Source: Williamsia sp. CHRR-6
Lineage (GTDB): Bacteria > Actinomycetota > Actinomycetes > Mycobacteriales > Mycobacteriaceae
Assembly (NCBI RefSeq): GCF_018474015.1
Contig: NZ_JAHCSG010000004.1
Span: 310,001 to 374,000, forward strand
Direction: 5' to 3'
Length of the DNA: 64,000 bases
Positions 1 through 8,555 of this stretch are shown piece after piece. Numbering within the stretch: the stretch's first letter is position 1; each line of letters begins with the position of its first letter. The notes below the pieces were generated by a model. That model had not been told where the DNA came from. It worked only from the letters and a program-made list of their open reading frames with translations, and did not search any database. Position numbers and translations under genes: made by a program.

Positions 1-110
1 ATACGCAGCCCGTGCGATTCGAGGTAGCGGGGCTCGTGATCCCACCCCGGCAGGTCGACGAACCGATCGTCGGGTGTGCGATACACCTCGACCACATCGT
101 CGCCGCTCAT
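1..110 (-). CDS. Haloalkane dehalogenase-like alpha/beta hydrolase, N-terminus only
   Basis: Only the first 36 codons are inside the window; the gene runs off the left edge. The translated start contains [16 protein letters not shown], which matches the opening of haloalkane dehalogenases (DhmA/LinB type: RTPDSRFxxLxGYPF...). These enzymes hydrolyse carbon-halogen bonds with an alpha/beta-hydrolase fold. The catalytic nucleophile and triad lie outside the window, so activity cannot be judged. The ATG at 110 overlaps the TGA of the upstream terD-like gene (ATGA), which suggests translational coupling. The family call rests on N-terminal similarity only. Confidence 0.6.
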   Translation of the reverse strand, partial: MSGDDVVEVYRTPDDRFVDLPGWDHEPRYLESHGLR

Positions 111-685
111 TCGACGTTCACGCCGTAATCGAGTGCGATACCGCGCAATCCGCTGGCGTAGCCCTGGCCGATGGCACGAAACTTCCACTCGCTGCCACGC
201 CGGTACACCTCGCCGAACACCATCGCGGTCTCGGTGGACGCGTCCTCGGACAGGTCGTAGCGCGCCAGCTCCCGATCATCGGCACGATCGACCACGCGGA
301 TGAACGCGTTGTAGACCTGACCGAAGTTCTGTCGCAGGTTCTCTGCGTCATGGATGGTCACCGGGAACACCACCGTCTCCACGGCCGGGTCCAGCGCAGC
401 GAGGTCGATGGTGATCACCTCGTCGTCGCCGTCGCCCTCCCCGGTCCGGTTGTCGCCGGCGTGCTCGATGGCACCGTCGGGCGACTGGAGGTTGTTGTAG
501 AAGATGAAGTGTCGGTCCGAGAGCACCTTTCGGTTGGAACCGACTGCCAACGCGCTGGCGTCGAGGTCGTACCCGGCGCCATCGGTACCGCGCACATCCC
601 AGCCCAGGCCGACGCTGATCGAGCGCAGGTTCGGTGCTTCCTTGCTCAACGAGACGTTGCCGCCCTTGGCCAAACTCACCGACAT
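107..685 (-). CDS. TerD-family calcium-binding stress protein
   Basis: A 192-residue protein with the whole TerD/CABP domain. It begins [18 protein letters not shown] and contains the aspartate-rich segments GAGYDLDAS (about residues 37-44) and [15 protein letters not shown] (75-89), which bind Ca2+ in this family. TerD proteins are cytoplasmic and are linked to tellurite resistance, phage inhibition and general stress, but their biochemical role is unsettled. Length is typical. No other ter genes (terB, terC, terZ) are adjacent, so this is a lone copy followed by a hydrolase gene with a 4-nt overlap. A role in tellurite resistance specifically cannot be inferred. Confidence 0.9.
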   Translation of the reverse strand: MSVSLAKGGNVSLSKEAPNLRSISVGLGWDVRGTDGAGYDLDASALAVGSNRKVLSDRHFIFYNNLQSPDGAIEHAGDNRTGEGDGDDEVITIDLAALDPAVETVVFPVTIHDAENLRQNFGQVYNAFIRVVDRADDRELARYDLSEDASTETAMVFGEVYRRGSEWKFRAIGQGYASGLRGIALDYGVNVE

Positions 686-746
686 CGACTACCTCCTGCA
701 CGTCTGCGATCACCTGGGTTCCAGCGTAGTGGCAGCACCGCACTCA

Positions 747-938
747 TCAGGCTGATTGCTGATCGCCGCCCAACAGTCCCCGCTTGAGTGCCCGGTCGAT
801 GGCCTGGGCTTCGGCAGCGGGGTTCCACCGCGGTTCGAGCATGAAGCAGCAGTCGGCCTCCGTCAGGTTAAGGCCGAATCCACCCGCCTCGAGGCTGATG
901 AGGAACACATCGGTGGAACCGGCGGTGAATGTGGCCAC
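747..938 (-). pseudogene. C-terminal remnant of a SNF2/DEAD-like helicase
   Basis: The reading frame encodes [20 protein letters not shown] and AEAQAIDRA. This is the motif V-VI core of SNF2-family ATPases, normally followed by an arginine-finger segment ([20 protein letters not shown]...[17 protein letters not shown]). Everything before this core, which would be several hundred residues, is missing. After IDRA the helicase pattern (HRIGQ) is lost and replaced by an unrelated tail. The frame begins a few bases after the purU stop codon. I read it as a decayed fragment rather than a functional 63-residue protein. A short expressed peptide cannot be excluded. Confidence 0.7.
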
Positions 939-941
939 AGA

Positions 942-1802
942 TCAAGGAAAAACCACAGTTTTGTGACCCACCAGGAACACTCGGTCCTCGGCGTAGGCCC
1001 GGACCGCGCGAGCCAACACCAGACGCTCGGTGTCCTGACCGAGTTCCACCAGCTGCTCGGCGGTGTGGGTGTGGCTGACCCGAGCCACGTCTTGTTCGAT
1101 GATCGGCCCCTCGTCGAGGTCTGCGGTGACGAAATGTGCTGTGGCGCCTATCAACTTGACCCCACGCTCATGGGCCTGGTGGTACGGACGGGCACCTTTG
1201 AAGCCGGGCAGAAACGAGTGGTGGATGTTGATGGCCCGTCCCGACAACTGTGCACACAACCGATCAGACAGGATCTGCATGTATCTCGCCAGCACCACCA
1301 GGTCCACTGCGTGGCTGTCCACCAGCTCCAGGATCTGTTGTTCCTGAGCGGCTTTGGTGTCTTTGGTGACCGGCAGATGGTGGAACTCGATGCCGTCGCC
1401 CTCGGCCAGCGGCCTGGCGTCGGGATGGTTGGAGACGATGGCGCAGATGTCGATGGGCAGCATCCCGCCACGCCATCGGTACAGCAGGTCGACCAGGCAG
1501 TGGTCGTGGCGCGAGACCAGGATGAGCACCCGCGGCCGACGCTGCAGTGGCCGCACCCGCAGCCGCGCGCCGGGGTCGGCGGCGCCGGGCCGCAACGCGC
1601 CGGCCACCGCCGCATGCACCGCCACCGACTCCACGTCAGGGGTGGACACCACCGTCCGCATGCAGAAGGTGCCGGTGTCGTGGTCGGTGAACTGAGCGTT
1701 CTCCACCACGTTGGCGCCCACCTGCAACAGGCCGGCGGTGACCGCGTGGACGATGCCGGGTCGGTCCTGACAGGTCAGGGTCACCACGTGCTGGGTGCTC
1801 AC
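942..1802 (-). CDS. purU: Formyltetrahydrofolate deformylase
   Basis: A 286-residue protein with an N-terminal ACT domain (about residues 5-80) followed by a formyltransferase-fold hydrolase domain. It carries the family signatures NIHHSFLPGFKGA (from about residue 192) and TADLDEGPI (about 227-233), which supply the active-site Asn/His and Asp. It hydrolyses 10-formyl-THF to THF and formate, balancing one-carbon pools and supplying formate for purine synthesis. Length is normal. The ATG overlaps the stop of the upstream TetR gene by 4 nt, so the two are probably co-transcribed. That is an unusual partner for purU. Confidence 0.95.
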   Translation of the reverse strand: MSTQHVVTLTCQDRPGIVHAVTAGLLQVGANVVENAQFTDHDTGTFCMRTVVSTPDVESVAVHAAVAGALRPGAADPGARLRVRPLQRRPRVLILVSRHDHCLVDLLYRWRGGMLPIDICAIVSNHPDARPLAEGDGIEFHHLPVTKDTKAAQEQQILELVDSHAVDLVVLARYMQILSDRLCAQLSGRAINIHHSFLPGFKGARPYHQAHERGVKLIGATAHFVTADLDEGPIIEQDVARVSHTHTAEQLVELGQDTERLVLARAVRAYAEDRVFLVGHKTVVFP

Positions 1803-2422
1803 GACAGGGGAATGGTGGGCAGTACCGGGGGTTCTGCCCGCAGTCGGGTGAGAACGTCGCGCAGCAGCGCCTGGGCCTGCTCGGCGGTGGCCTGATCCGA
1901 GGGCACGTCGACGGCGTCGCCGTTGCGACGCTCGCCGACCAGCTCGACCACGGTGGTGGCCATGCGTGCGGTGGCCCGGCAGAACAGATCGTCGGGGTCA
2001 CGTCCCAGCCGCTCGGCGATGGCCTGCTCGAGCAGTACCCGCTCGTTCGCGAACGCCTCGTAGATGCGTGCCGCCAGCGACGGCGTCGAGGAGACGATGT
2101 CGAAGATGGCGGCGAACCGGCCCGCATCGGCGCGGGGGGTGGTCATCAACGCGTTCACCGCGTGCCCCAGCGCCACGTCGATCGGCTCGTCGGCCGGGCG
2201 GGCGCGCATCTCGGTGGCCATCTGTCCGTTGAGCTCCAGCGGTGAGGTGATCAGCAGGTCTTTGCTGGGAAAATACCGGTACAACGTGGTGGTGCCGATC
2301 CCGGCAGCCGAGGCGATCTCTTCCATGGTGGTGGCGGGATAACCCTGCTCGGCGAACAGCGTGAACGCCGTGGACAGAATCAGTTCACGCGTCGCAGCTG
2401 CCTGCATCTCCCGAAGACCCAT
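1799..2422 (-). CDS. TetR-family transcriptional repressor
   Basis: A 207-residue protein with a classic N-terminal TetR helix-turn-helix at about residues 12-58 (EIASAAGIGTTTLYRYFPSK). The variable C-terminal ligand domain has no recognisable signature. It is divergent from an MMPL transporter, and the 98-bp space between them holds a large symmetric operator. The inferred role is autorepression plus repression of the transporter, relieved by a transported compound. The downstream purU start overlaps its stop, so purU may share this regulation. Confidence 0.9.
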   Translation of the reverse strand: MGLREMQAAATRELILSTAFTLFAEQGYPATTMEEIASAAGIGTTTLYRYFPSKDLLITSPLELNGQMATEMRARPADEPIDVALGHAVNALMTTPRADAGRFAAIFDIVSSTPSLAARIYEAFANERVLLEQAIAERLGRDPDDLFCRATARMATTVVELVGERRNGDAVDVPSDQATAEQAQALLRDVLTRLRAEPPVLPTIPLS

Positions 2423-2451
2423 GTGGCCGAAGATAGCGAACGCCGACTACT

Positions 2452-2504
2452 GACTCGGTAGTGACTACCATCACGGGAAGAAAACTGGTAGTCACTACCG
2501 AGTC
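2452..2504. promoter_or_regulatory. Double TetR operator between divergent TetR and MMPL genes
   Basis: Two 19-bp arms, GACTCGGTAGTGACTACCA (2452-2470) and its exact reverse complement (2486-2504), are separated by 15 bp. Each arm itself contains a near-perfect dyad, GGTAGTnACTACC (2457-2469 and 2487-2499), with centres 30 bp apart, about three helical turns. This suits cooperative binding of two TetR dimers. The site lies between the divergent start codons at 2422 and 2521 and would control both genes. Confidence 0.85.
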
Positions 2505-2520
2505 GGTTTACGCTCCACCA

Positions 2521-4755
2521 ATGGCATGGAACCTCTTTCGACTGGGCCGGTGGTCCTTCCGGCATCGGCGCATCGTGTTGGCCGTCTGGATCGGGCTGCT
2601 GGTCGTCGGTGGCATCGGCGCATCGACCCTCGACACCAAGACCAGCGACTCGTTCACCATCCCGGGTCTCGAGTCGACCAAGGCCTTCGATCTCATCTCC
2701 GAGCGCAACGGCGGCGCCAACGCCAACACCGCCACCGCGCGCGTGCTCTTCGAGGCGCCCGAGGGCACCACGCTGACCTCCGAGGCGAACCGCAAGGTGG
2801 TCGCCGATGCCCTGGCTGCGGCCAAGACCCCCGACGTCCGATCCATCTCCGACCCCTACGCAGCCGGCTCCATCGCGCCCTCGGGCCGGGCCGCCTACGC
2901 CACGGTCACCTACTCCCAGAGCGTGATCGACCTGCCCGCCACGAACAAGAAGGCCTTGGAGAAGGCCAAGTCCGTGGCCAAACAGTCCGGGGTCAGGGTT
3001 GCCCTAGGCGGCGACGCGGCACGTGACAGAGGAGAACCACCCACCGGTGAGTTGATCGGCGTCGGTGTGGCCATCGTGGTGTTGGCCATCACGTTCGGCT
3101 CGCTGGTGGCCGCCGGGATGCCGTTGCTGACCGCCCTGCTGGGTGTGGGGCTGGGGATCTTGGCCATCACGGTCCTCGGTGCATTCACCGAATTGAGCTC
3201 CACCACATCCTCTTTGGGCAGCATGCTGGGCCTGGCCGTGGGTATCGACTACGCGTTGTTCATCATGTCGCGCTACCACAACGAGGTGGGCAAGGGACGC
3301 TCGTTCGAAGAAGCGGCCGGCCGCGCGGTCGGAACTGCTGGTGGCGCAGTGATTTTCGCCGGGCTCACCGTCATCATCGCGTTGGCGGGCTTGTCCATCA
3401 CCGGCATCGGGTTCCTGGTGCAGATGGGCCTCGGCGGTGCCTTCATGGTGGCCGTGGCGGTGCTGGTGGCCCTCACCCTGCTGCCTGCCATCCTCGGGTT
3501 CGCAGGCAAGAAGGCCGCTCGGGGTCGGATCCACGTGGAAACCGACGACCCCGACAGCGAACAGCGCACCAACGGTCGGCGCTGGATCGAGGGCATCAGC
3601 CGATTCCGTTGGCCCGCACTGGTGGTCGGCCTGCTCGCCGCGGCCGTGGTGTCGCTGCCGATCGCCTCGATGCAGTTGGCGTTGCCCGACGACGGCAGCG
3701 CACCCGCGGGCACCGACAACCGGGTCGCGTTCGACGTGATCGCCGAGAACTTCGGTCCCGGCGCCAACGGTCCGCTGGTGGTGGTGGTCGACACGGCCAA
3801 GGCGGCCAACCCCGTTCAGGCGGTGAACCAGGTGGTGGCCGAACTGGGCACCATCAAGACCGATGTCGCGTCGGTGGGTGCACCGCCCGCGCAGACCCTG
3901 CAGGCACAGCTGGCGAAAACCAACCTCGCCACCATCCAGGTCATCCCCAAGAGCGGACCGTCGGACAAAGCCACCAAGGCACTGGTGGCGACCATCCGAT
4001 CGTCGCTGCGAGATCTGCCTGGTCAGTCCGGGGCCCGCGCGCTGGTCACCGGCAGCACCGCAGTGGGCGTCGACATCTCCGACAAGTTGTCCGGAGTGTT
4101 CCCGTTGTATCTGGCCGTGGTGGTGGGCCTGGCGTTCATCCTGCTGATCCTGGTGTTCCGCTCCATCCTGGTGCCGCTGAAGGCGGCCCTGGGGTTCCTG
4201 CTCTCGATCGGCATGTCGCTGGGCGCCACCGTCGCGGTGTTCCAGTGGGGCTGGCTGGCCAGCCTCATCGGCGTGGACACCACCAGCCCGGTGATGTTCC
4301 TGCTGCCGCTGCTGCTGACCGGCATCCTGTTCGGCCTGGCCATGGACTACGAGGTGTTCCTGGTCAGCCGGATGCGGGAGGCCTACGTGCACGGCGACCC
4401 CGCCAAGCACGCGGTGATCGTCGGATTCCAGCACAGCGCGCGGGTGGTGGTGGCCGCGGCGATCATCATGCTCGGGGTGTTCGCTGGGTTCGCCCTCACC
4501 GACCAGGTCATCATCAAGACCATCGGTTTCGCACTGGCCGTGGGCATCCTGGCCGACGCTTTCCTGGTGCGGATGACCATCGTGCCCGCAGTGATGCTGA
4601 TCGTCGGCGACCGCATGTGGTGGCTACCGAGGTCCCTGGACAAGGTGCTGCCCAACCTCGACATCGAAGGCGAGACCCTCGATGCTCAGCTCGCAGCGGC
4701 CGGGCGGTCCGACGAGGACCAGGTGCTGGTCGGTTCAGCGACCGACCAGCACTGA
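2521..4755 (+). CDS. MMPL-family (RND) membrane transporter
   Basis: A 744-residue inner-membrane protein with the MMPL/RND layout: TM1 near residues 17-36, a first extracytoplasmic domain, a TM bundle, a second extracytoplasmic domain and a second TM bundle. The proton-relay Asp-Tyr pairs are visible in GLAVGIDYALFIMSRY and in GLAMDYEVFLVSRMREAY. In mycolic-acid bacteria this family exports lipids or effluxes drugs, energised by the proton gradient. I chose ATG 2521 (MAWNLFRLGRW) because an open frame from 2461 would start inside the operator. The substrate is unknown; TetR control suggests efflux of an inducer. Confidence 0.9.
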   Translation: MAWNLFRLGRWSFRHRRIVLAVWIGLLVVGGIGASTLDTKTSDSFTIPGLESTKAFDLISERNGGANANTATARVLFEAPEGTTLTSEANRKVVADALAAAKTPDVRSISDPYAAGSIAPSGRAAYATVTYSQSVIDLPATNKKALEKAKSVAKQSGVRVALGGDAARDRGEPPTGELIGVGVAIVVLAITFGSLVAAGMPLLTALLGVGLGILAITVLGAFTELSSTTSSLGSMLGLAVGIDYALFIMSRYHNEVGKGRSFEEAAGRAVGTAGGAVIFAGLTVIIALAGLSITGIGFLVQMGLGGAFMVAVAVLVALTLLPAILGFAGKKAARGRIHVETDDPDSEQRTNGRRWIEGISRFRWPALVVGLLAAAVVSLPIASMQLALPDDGSAPAGTDNRVAFDVIAENFGPGANGPLVVVVDTAKAANPVQAVNQVVAELGTIKTDVASVGAPPAQTLQAQLAKTNLATIQVIPKSGPSDKATKALVATIRSSLRDLPGQSGARALVTGSTAVGVDISDKLSGVFPLYLAVVVGLAFILLILVFRSILVPLKAALGFLLSIGMSLGATVAVFQWGWLASLIGVDTTSPVMFLLPLLLTGILFGLAMDYEVFLVSRMREAYVHGDPAKHAVIVGFQHSARVVVAAAIIMLGVFAGFALTDQVIIKTIGFALAVGILADAFLVRMTIVPAVMLIVGDRMWWLPRSLDKVLPNLDIEGETLDAQLAAAGRSDEDQVLVGSATDQH

Positions 4756-4785
4756 CCGGGGCGCTGGGTCAGCGGAATCGTTCCC

Positions 4786-5658
4786 TCAGGACTCGTCCGC
4801 GTCGTACCGGGCGCTCGTGCCGCGACCCAGCGCTGCGGCCTGCTCATCCATCGCGGGCACCAGCCGCGGGACGTGGCCGATGGTGGACCGTTCGCCCACC
4901 CGTGAGGTGACGATCGGTTTGGCCCAGCCCAGGAACCGCACCCATCCGGGCACGTACACCCGCCGCTTGCGGTTGGCCAAACCGTCGACGAACGCGGCGG
5001 CGCACTTGTCCACGGTGGTGGTCTTGTTCAGCGGCCACGGCAGAAGTGTCAGCATCTCGGCGAACGCTCCGAGGTCGTCCTTGGCGTCACGCACCATGGG
5101 GGTGTCGACCCACGACATGTGGGCGCTGCCGACCCCCACCCCGAGATAGTCGACCTCCAGGCGCAGACCGCTGGCCAGTTGCTCGACACCTGCTTTGGTG
5201 GCGGCGTACGGCGACAGCCCCGGGGCCGGCGAGAACGCGGCGAGTGAAGCCACCAGCAGCACATAGCCTTTGGACTCGATCAGCGCGGGCAGCGCGGCGC
5301 GCACGGTGTGGAACACCCCGACGAGGTTGATGTCGACGATGCGCTGGAACATGACGGGGTCGATGTTGCGGATGGAGCCGTAGGTTCCGATGCCCGCGTT
5401 GGCCAGCACCGCGTCGATGCGTCCGAACGCCTCGACCCCCCGACGCACGGCGGCCTGCATCGACGACAGATCGCGCACGTCGGCGACGGCACTCACCGCA
5501 CTGGGTCCCAGCTCGGCGACCACCTCGGCCAGAGGTCCGGCATCGACGTCGACCAGCACCACCTTGGCGCCCCGCTTCACAAGCAGACGCGCTGTCTCAC
5601 AACCGATTCCGCGTGCACCCCCGGTGATGAACACTACTTTGCCGTTCACGCTGGGCAC
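4786..5658 (-). CDS. Short-chain dehydrogenase/reductase
   Basis: A 290-residue classical SDR. The Rossmann motif TGGARGIG is at residues 12-19, NAG at 87-89, Asn111, and the catalytic Ser138-Tyr151-Lys155 set (YAATK) is present. The roughly 30-residue C-terminal extension (GWVRFLGWAKPIV...) is typical of membrane-associated SDRs that accompany lipid metabolism in mycobacteria. Substrate is unknown. It converges with the MMPL gene (31-bp gap), so functional linkage is not implied by an operon. Confidence 0.9.
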   Translation of the reverse strand: MPSVNGKVVFITGGARGIGCETARLLVKRGAKVVLVDVDAGPLAEVVAELGPSAVSAVADVRDLSSMQAAVRRGVEAFGRIDAVLANAGIGTYGSIRNIDPVMFQRIVDINLVGVFHTVRAALPALIESKGYVLLVASLAAFSPAPGLSPYAATKAGVEQLASGLRLEVDYLGVGVGSAHMSWVDTPMVRDAKDDLGAFAEMLTLLPWPLNKTTTVDKCAAAFVDGLANRKRRVYVPGWVRFLGWAKPIVTSRVGERSTIGHVPRLVPAMDEQAAALGRGTSARYDADES

Positions 5659-5700
5659 GATGATCGATCCTCTCCTCGGGCGGGCCGCTACGAGGTGGAC

Positions 5701-5838
5701 TCAACCAAACAGGTTCTTGGCGCGCAACACCAGCTCATACACACCCCAGGAGAACGGAACCAGGACCCACGTCCAGGCCACCACCAGCAGCACCACACGG
5801 GATACGGGTGTCGCAGCGGCAGGCGTCGGCTCGGTCAT
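5701..5838 (-). CDS. MFS transporter small partner protein (45 aa)
   Basis: A 45-residue protein, MTEPTPAAATPVSR then one hydrophobic helix (VVLLVVAWTWVLVPFSWGVY) and a short basic tail. Its ATG overlaps the TGA of the MFS gene by 4 nt (ATGA), so it is translationally coupled. Small one-helix proteins of this kind are found immediately after OFA-type (oxalate/formate antiporter-like) MFS genes and have been annotated as small subunits; the role is not established. I infer an auxiliary membrane subunit. Confidence 0.7.
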   Translation of the reverse strand: MTEPTPAAATPVSRVVLLVVAWTWVLVPFSWGVYELVLRAKNLFG

Positions 5839-7190
5839 CGGAGGGCCCCTTCGGCGGAGACGGATGTGACGGGTTGGTGGTGGCGCGCGGCCACCGGGCG
5901 GATCAGTTCGTTGGCGACGAATCCGATGGCCAGCAGACAGATCATCGTGACGAACGCCGGTACGTATCTCGACGTGCCCGGATCGCCGGCGTCGGCGATG
6001 GCGTTGACGATCAGCGGACCCAGCACCCCCGCCACCGACCACGCGGTGAGCAGCCGCCCGTGGATGGCGCCGACCTGATAGGTGCCGAACAGATCACGCA
6101 GATAGGCTGGGACAGTGGCGAATCCGGCGCCGTAGAAGGACAGGATGACCATCGCCGCCACCAGGAACAGCAGCTTGTTGGTGTTGGTGAACACCGACAG
6201 GTACAGGTAGAGCAGCGCGCCCACCCCGAGGTACATGCGGTAGACGTTGCGGCGGCCCACCAGGTCTGACACCGAGGACCACACGAACCGGCCCAACATG
6301 TTGGTCGCCGACAGGAAGGCCACGAAACCGACTGCGGCGGTGGCCACCGACTTCGGGTCAGTGGGGTCGGGAAAGAAGTCGGTGTAGATGCCTGAGGCCC
6401 GTTCGAGGATGCCGATGCCTGCGGTCACGTTGACCAACAGCACCACCCACAGCAGCCAGAACTGCGGCGTCTTGACCGCGTTGGCCGCCGACACCGCGAT
6501 GCTCGCCTGCGCGCCGGGGGCCGCGACGGGTGGTGTCCACCCCCGTGGTGTCCACCCGTCGGCGGGTACCCGGATGAGCACCACGCCCAGGGCCATGAAC
6601 ACCGCGTACCCCAGCCCCAGGGTGAGGAAGGTCTTGGCGATGGCGGCATCGGAGACGCCACCGAAGTGGTCGAACAGTTGGGTGGTCAGCGGCGAGGCGA
6701 TCAGCGCGCCGCCGCCGAACCCCATGATGGCGATACCGGTGGCCATGCCTGGACGGTCGGGGAACCACTTGATCAGCGTGGAGACCGGCGAGATGTAGCC
6801 CAAGCCCAGGCCGATTCCGCCGACCAGCCCGTAGCCGAGGATGACCAGCCAGAACTGGTCGAGCGCCATGCCTGCGGCGGAGATCAGCAGACCCGAACAG
6901 AAGAACGTCAGCGACATGGCCATCGCCCAGCGGGGTCCGCGGCGCTCCACCTGGGTGCCCAGCAGCGCAGCCGATAGCCCCAGCATCACGATGGCCAGCT
7001 GGAACGGCAGTGCAGTCATGGTGCCCGAGAGCCCCATGGACGCCGGCGAGGAGATGGCGGCCTTGAACACGCTCCACGCGTAGGCCTGACCGATGGCGAG
7101 GTGGATGGCCAGCGCGGCGGGCGGGATCAGCCAGCGGGACCAGTCCGGTGGCGCGACGATGCGGGAACGGTCGAGAAGGGGTACGGACAT
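5835..7190 (-). CDS. OFA-family MFS transporter (oxalate/formate antiporter-like)
   Basis: A 451-residue protein with twelve predicted TM helices. OFA-type features include the first-helix segment AIGQAYAWSVF and YISPVSTLIKWFPDRPGMATG in the TM4-5 region, the expected MFS cytoplasmic pattern. Members exchange monocarboxylates or dicarboxylates such as oxalate/formate or pyruvate; the substrate here cannot be read from sequence. The overlapping downstream 45-residue gene suggests a two-component carrier. Start ATG 7190 gives a normal N-terminus. Confidence 0.88.
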   Translation of the reverse strand: MSVPLLDRSRIVAPPDWSRWLIPPAALAIHLAIGQAYAWSVFKAAISSPASMGLSGTMTALPFQLAIVMLGLSAALLGTQVERRGPRWAMAMSLTFFCSGLLISAAGMALDQFWLVILGYGLVGGIGLGLGYISPVSTLIKWFPDRPGMATGIAIMGFGGGALIASPLTTQLFDHFGGVSDAAIAKTFLTLGLGYAVFMALGVVLIRVPADGWTPRGWTPPVAAPGAQASIAVSAANAVKTPQFWLLWVVLLVNVTAGIGILERASGIYTDFFPDPTDPKSVATAAVGFVAFLSATNMLGRFVWSSVSDLVGRRNVYRMYLGVGALLYLYLSVFTNTNKLLFLVAAMVILSFYGAGFATVPAYLRDLFGTYQVGAIHGRLLTAWSVAGVLGPLIVNAIADAGDPGTSRYVPAFVTMICLLAIGFVANELIRPVAARHHQPVTSVSAEGALR

Positions 7191-7282
7191 GTAGGCCAGT
7201 GCAACACGAACCCGATTGGGGCCGTGGCGGATTGACGCAGCCGGAGGCGGTCAAAGCGGACTAACCGCTCGAATCGGTCGGG

Positions 7283-7825
7283 CTAGGAGCGGGGGATGCG
7301 GGAGGTGAGGTGGTCAAACGCCGGCGGTGGACACAGGACCTCCGGCATGACGATCCCCATCGCCGACGTCTGGTAGGCCAAGGTCACCACACCCCGACCA
7401 CGATGTGGCTGCCGAAAGGCCTCGTACCCGACGACCGCGGTGGACATGGGTGTGACGACGGCGATGGAGTAGGCATCAAAACCCAACCCCCACACTGCGC
7501 CCGGGGCCGTGATGGAGTCCAGCGACCGTCGTATCCGCTGGTAGGTGGAGAACGGGAGCACCACCAGCAGGAGCACGAGAAACACGACCGTGTACGTGGT
7601 CGCGCGGTCGTGGGGTGTGAAGACCGCTAGCATCACGGCGATCGCGATGATGGTGATGTACGTCCGGATGGTGCTGCGGTTGGTCAGTGCGTTGAGGGTG
7701 GCTGCGCGCGCCAGTTGAGCTGTGTCGCCGGGCTGGGCGGTCCATACGTGCTGCAGAGGCGGCAAAGCCCGCACCAGCGGTTGCTGATGCGGGTAGCCGG
7801 ACGGTTGTGAGGGGTGCACCCGCAC
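7283..7825 (-). CDS. Hypothetical membrane protein
   Basis: A 180-residue protein that I do not recognise. Two adjacent hydrophobic helices (TYITIIAIAVMLAVF and VVFLVLLLVVLPF, about residues 55-95) suggest an integral membrane protein, with a soluble C-terminal half. The N-terminus is Pro/Gln-rich. It lies in the same direction as the neighbouring membrane protein (17-bp gap), so the two may form an operon. Confidence 0.6.
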   Translation of the reverse strand: MRVHPSQPSGYPHQQPLVRALPPLQHVWTAQPGDTAQLARAATLNALTNRSTIRTYITIIAIAVMLAVFTPHDRATTYTVVFLVLLLVVLPFSTYQRIRRSLDSITAPGAVWGLGFDAYSIAVVTPMSTAVVGYEAFRQPHRGRGVVTLAYQTSAMGIVMPEVLCPPPAFDHLTSRIPRS

Positions 7826-7842
7826 AACATAGCCAAGGTGAG

Positions 7843-8376
7843 TCAGGCGAGGGCGGCAACGCTGGTGCGGGTGCCGTGCAGTGCCGCGGCGCGCCCAGCG
7901 AGGATGGCTGCACGGCCCAGCACCATCGACAGCGCCCAGATGACGAAGAACGGGGCGATGACTGCGGGGGAAAGCTGCAGCGACATCAGGTGCTCACCGA
8001 ACCACTGCCGGAAGGCGGTGATATCGGTGGTGGCCCAGACGAATCCGATCCGGGCGGCGACGGCCACCGCCCACACCGCGACGAAGCCCAGCCCGCAGCG
8101 GGTCATGATCGATCCGGTCTCGCGGTCGGTGAACATGCGGGTGGTGGCCGCGGCGATGAGGGCGAACACCAGACCCAGTCCCAACGCCACGCCGTAGACC
8201 ATCATCGAGTTGTGGTCGGTGGGGGCAGTTTTCAGGTAAGCCATGCCGAAGACCCCGGCCAAGGCGATCGGCAGCACGATGTTGCGGCGACCGTAGCTGC
8301 GGGTGCCGTACTGGGTGGCCATCATGACTGCGAAGATTCCGCCGCTGATCTGGACTGCGCTGGAGAGATCCGACAT
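7843..8376 (-). CDS. Multi-pass membrane protein divergent from the two-component system
   Basis: A 177-residue protein with about five hydrophobic helices and few charged residues (MSDLSSAVQISGGIFAVMM...). I chose ATG 8376 because AAGGAG lies 7 nt upstream; a longer open frame to 8514 lacks such a site. It is divergent from a sensor kinase/response regulator pair, and the shared 179-bp region contains GGGTGG/CCACCC repeats. It may be the regulon target of that system (inference). It resembles CcdC/DUF1453-like proteins only in general shape. Confidence 0.7.
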   Translation of the reverse strand: MSDLSSAVQISGGIFAVMMATQYGTRSYGRRNIVLPIALAGVFGMAYLKTAPTDHNSMMVYGVALGLGLVFALIAAATTRMFTDRETGSIMTRCGLGFVAVWAVAVAARIGFVWATTDITAFRQWFGEHLMSLQLSPAVIAPFFVIWALSMVLGRAAILAGRAAALHGTRTSVAALA

Positions 8377-8493
8377 CGCTGACTCCTTGGTGTGTTCGGT
8401 TTCGGTCTGTTCCTGCCCGGGGCAGTGCGCCCGGCATGGCAATGAGATTGCTCGGATTCGGACGCGGTCGGATCGGCCCAGCGGTGGAGACCC

Positions 8494-8536
8494 GGGTGGA
8501 GCTTGGCTCTCCACCCGTGGGTGGAGGGCCCCACCC
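8494..8536. promoter_or_regulatory. Cluster of GGGTGG/CCACCC dyads in divergent promoter region
   Basis: GGGTGGAG (8494-8501) and CTCCACCC (8509-8516) form an inverted repeat with a 7-bp spacer. CCACCC-GT-GGGTGG follows at 8511-8524 and another GGTGG...CCACC pair runs to about 8536. The cluster lies between the membrane-protein gene (start 8376) and the sensor kinase gene (start about 8556). Binding by the linked response regulator is an inference. Confidence 0.5.
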
Positions 8537-8555
8537 GGCCGGCGATGGCAGGCTG

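Noticed and set aside
2461-2520. GTG 2461 as start of the MMPL protein
   Set aside because: It lies inside the operator, and the added 20 residues do not resemble MMPL N-termini; ATG 2521 fits.
3004-4434. A 476-codon minus-strand frame inside the MMPL gene
   Set aside because: It is His/Gln/Arg-rich antisense translation of a clearly real transporter, with no domain of its own.
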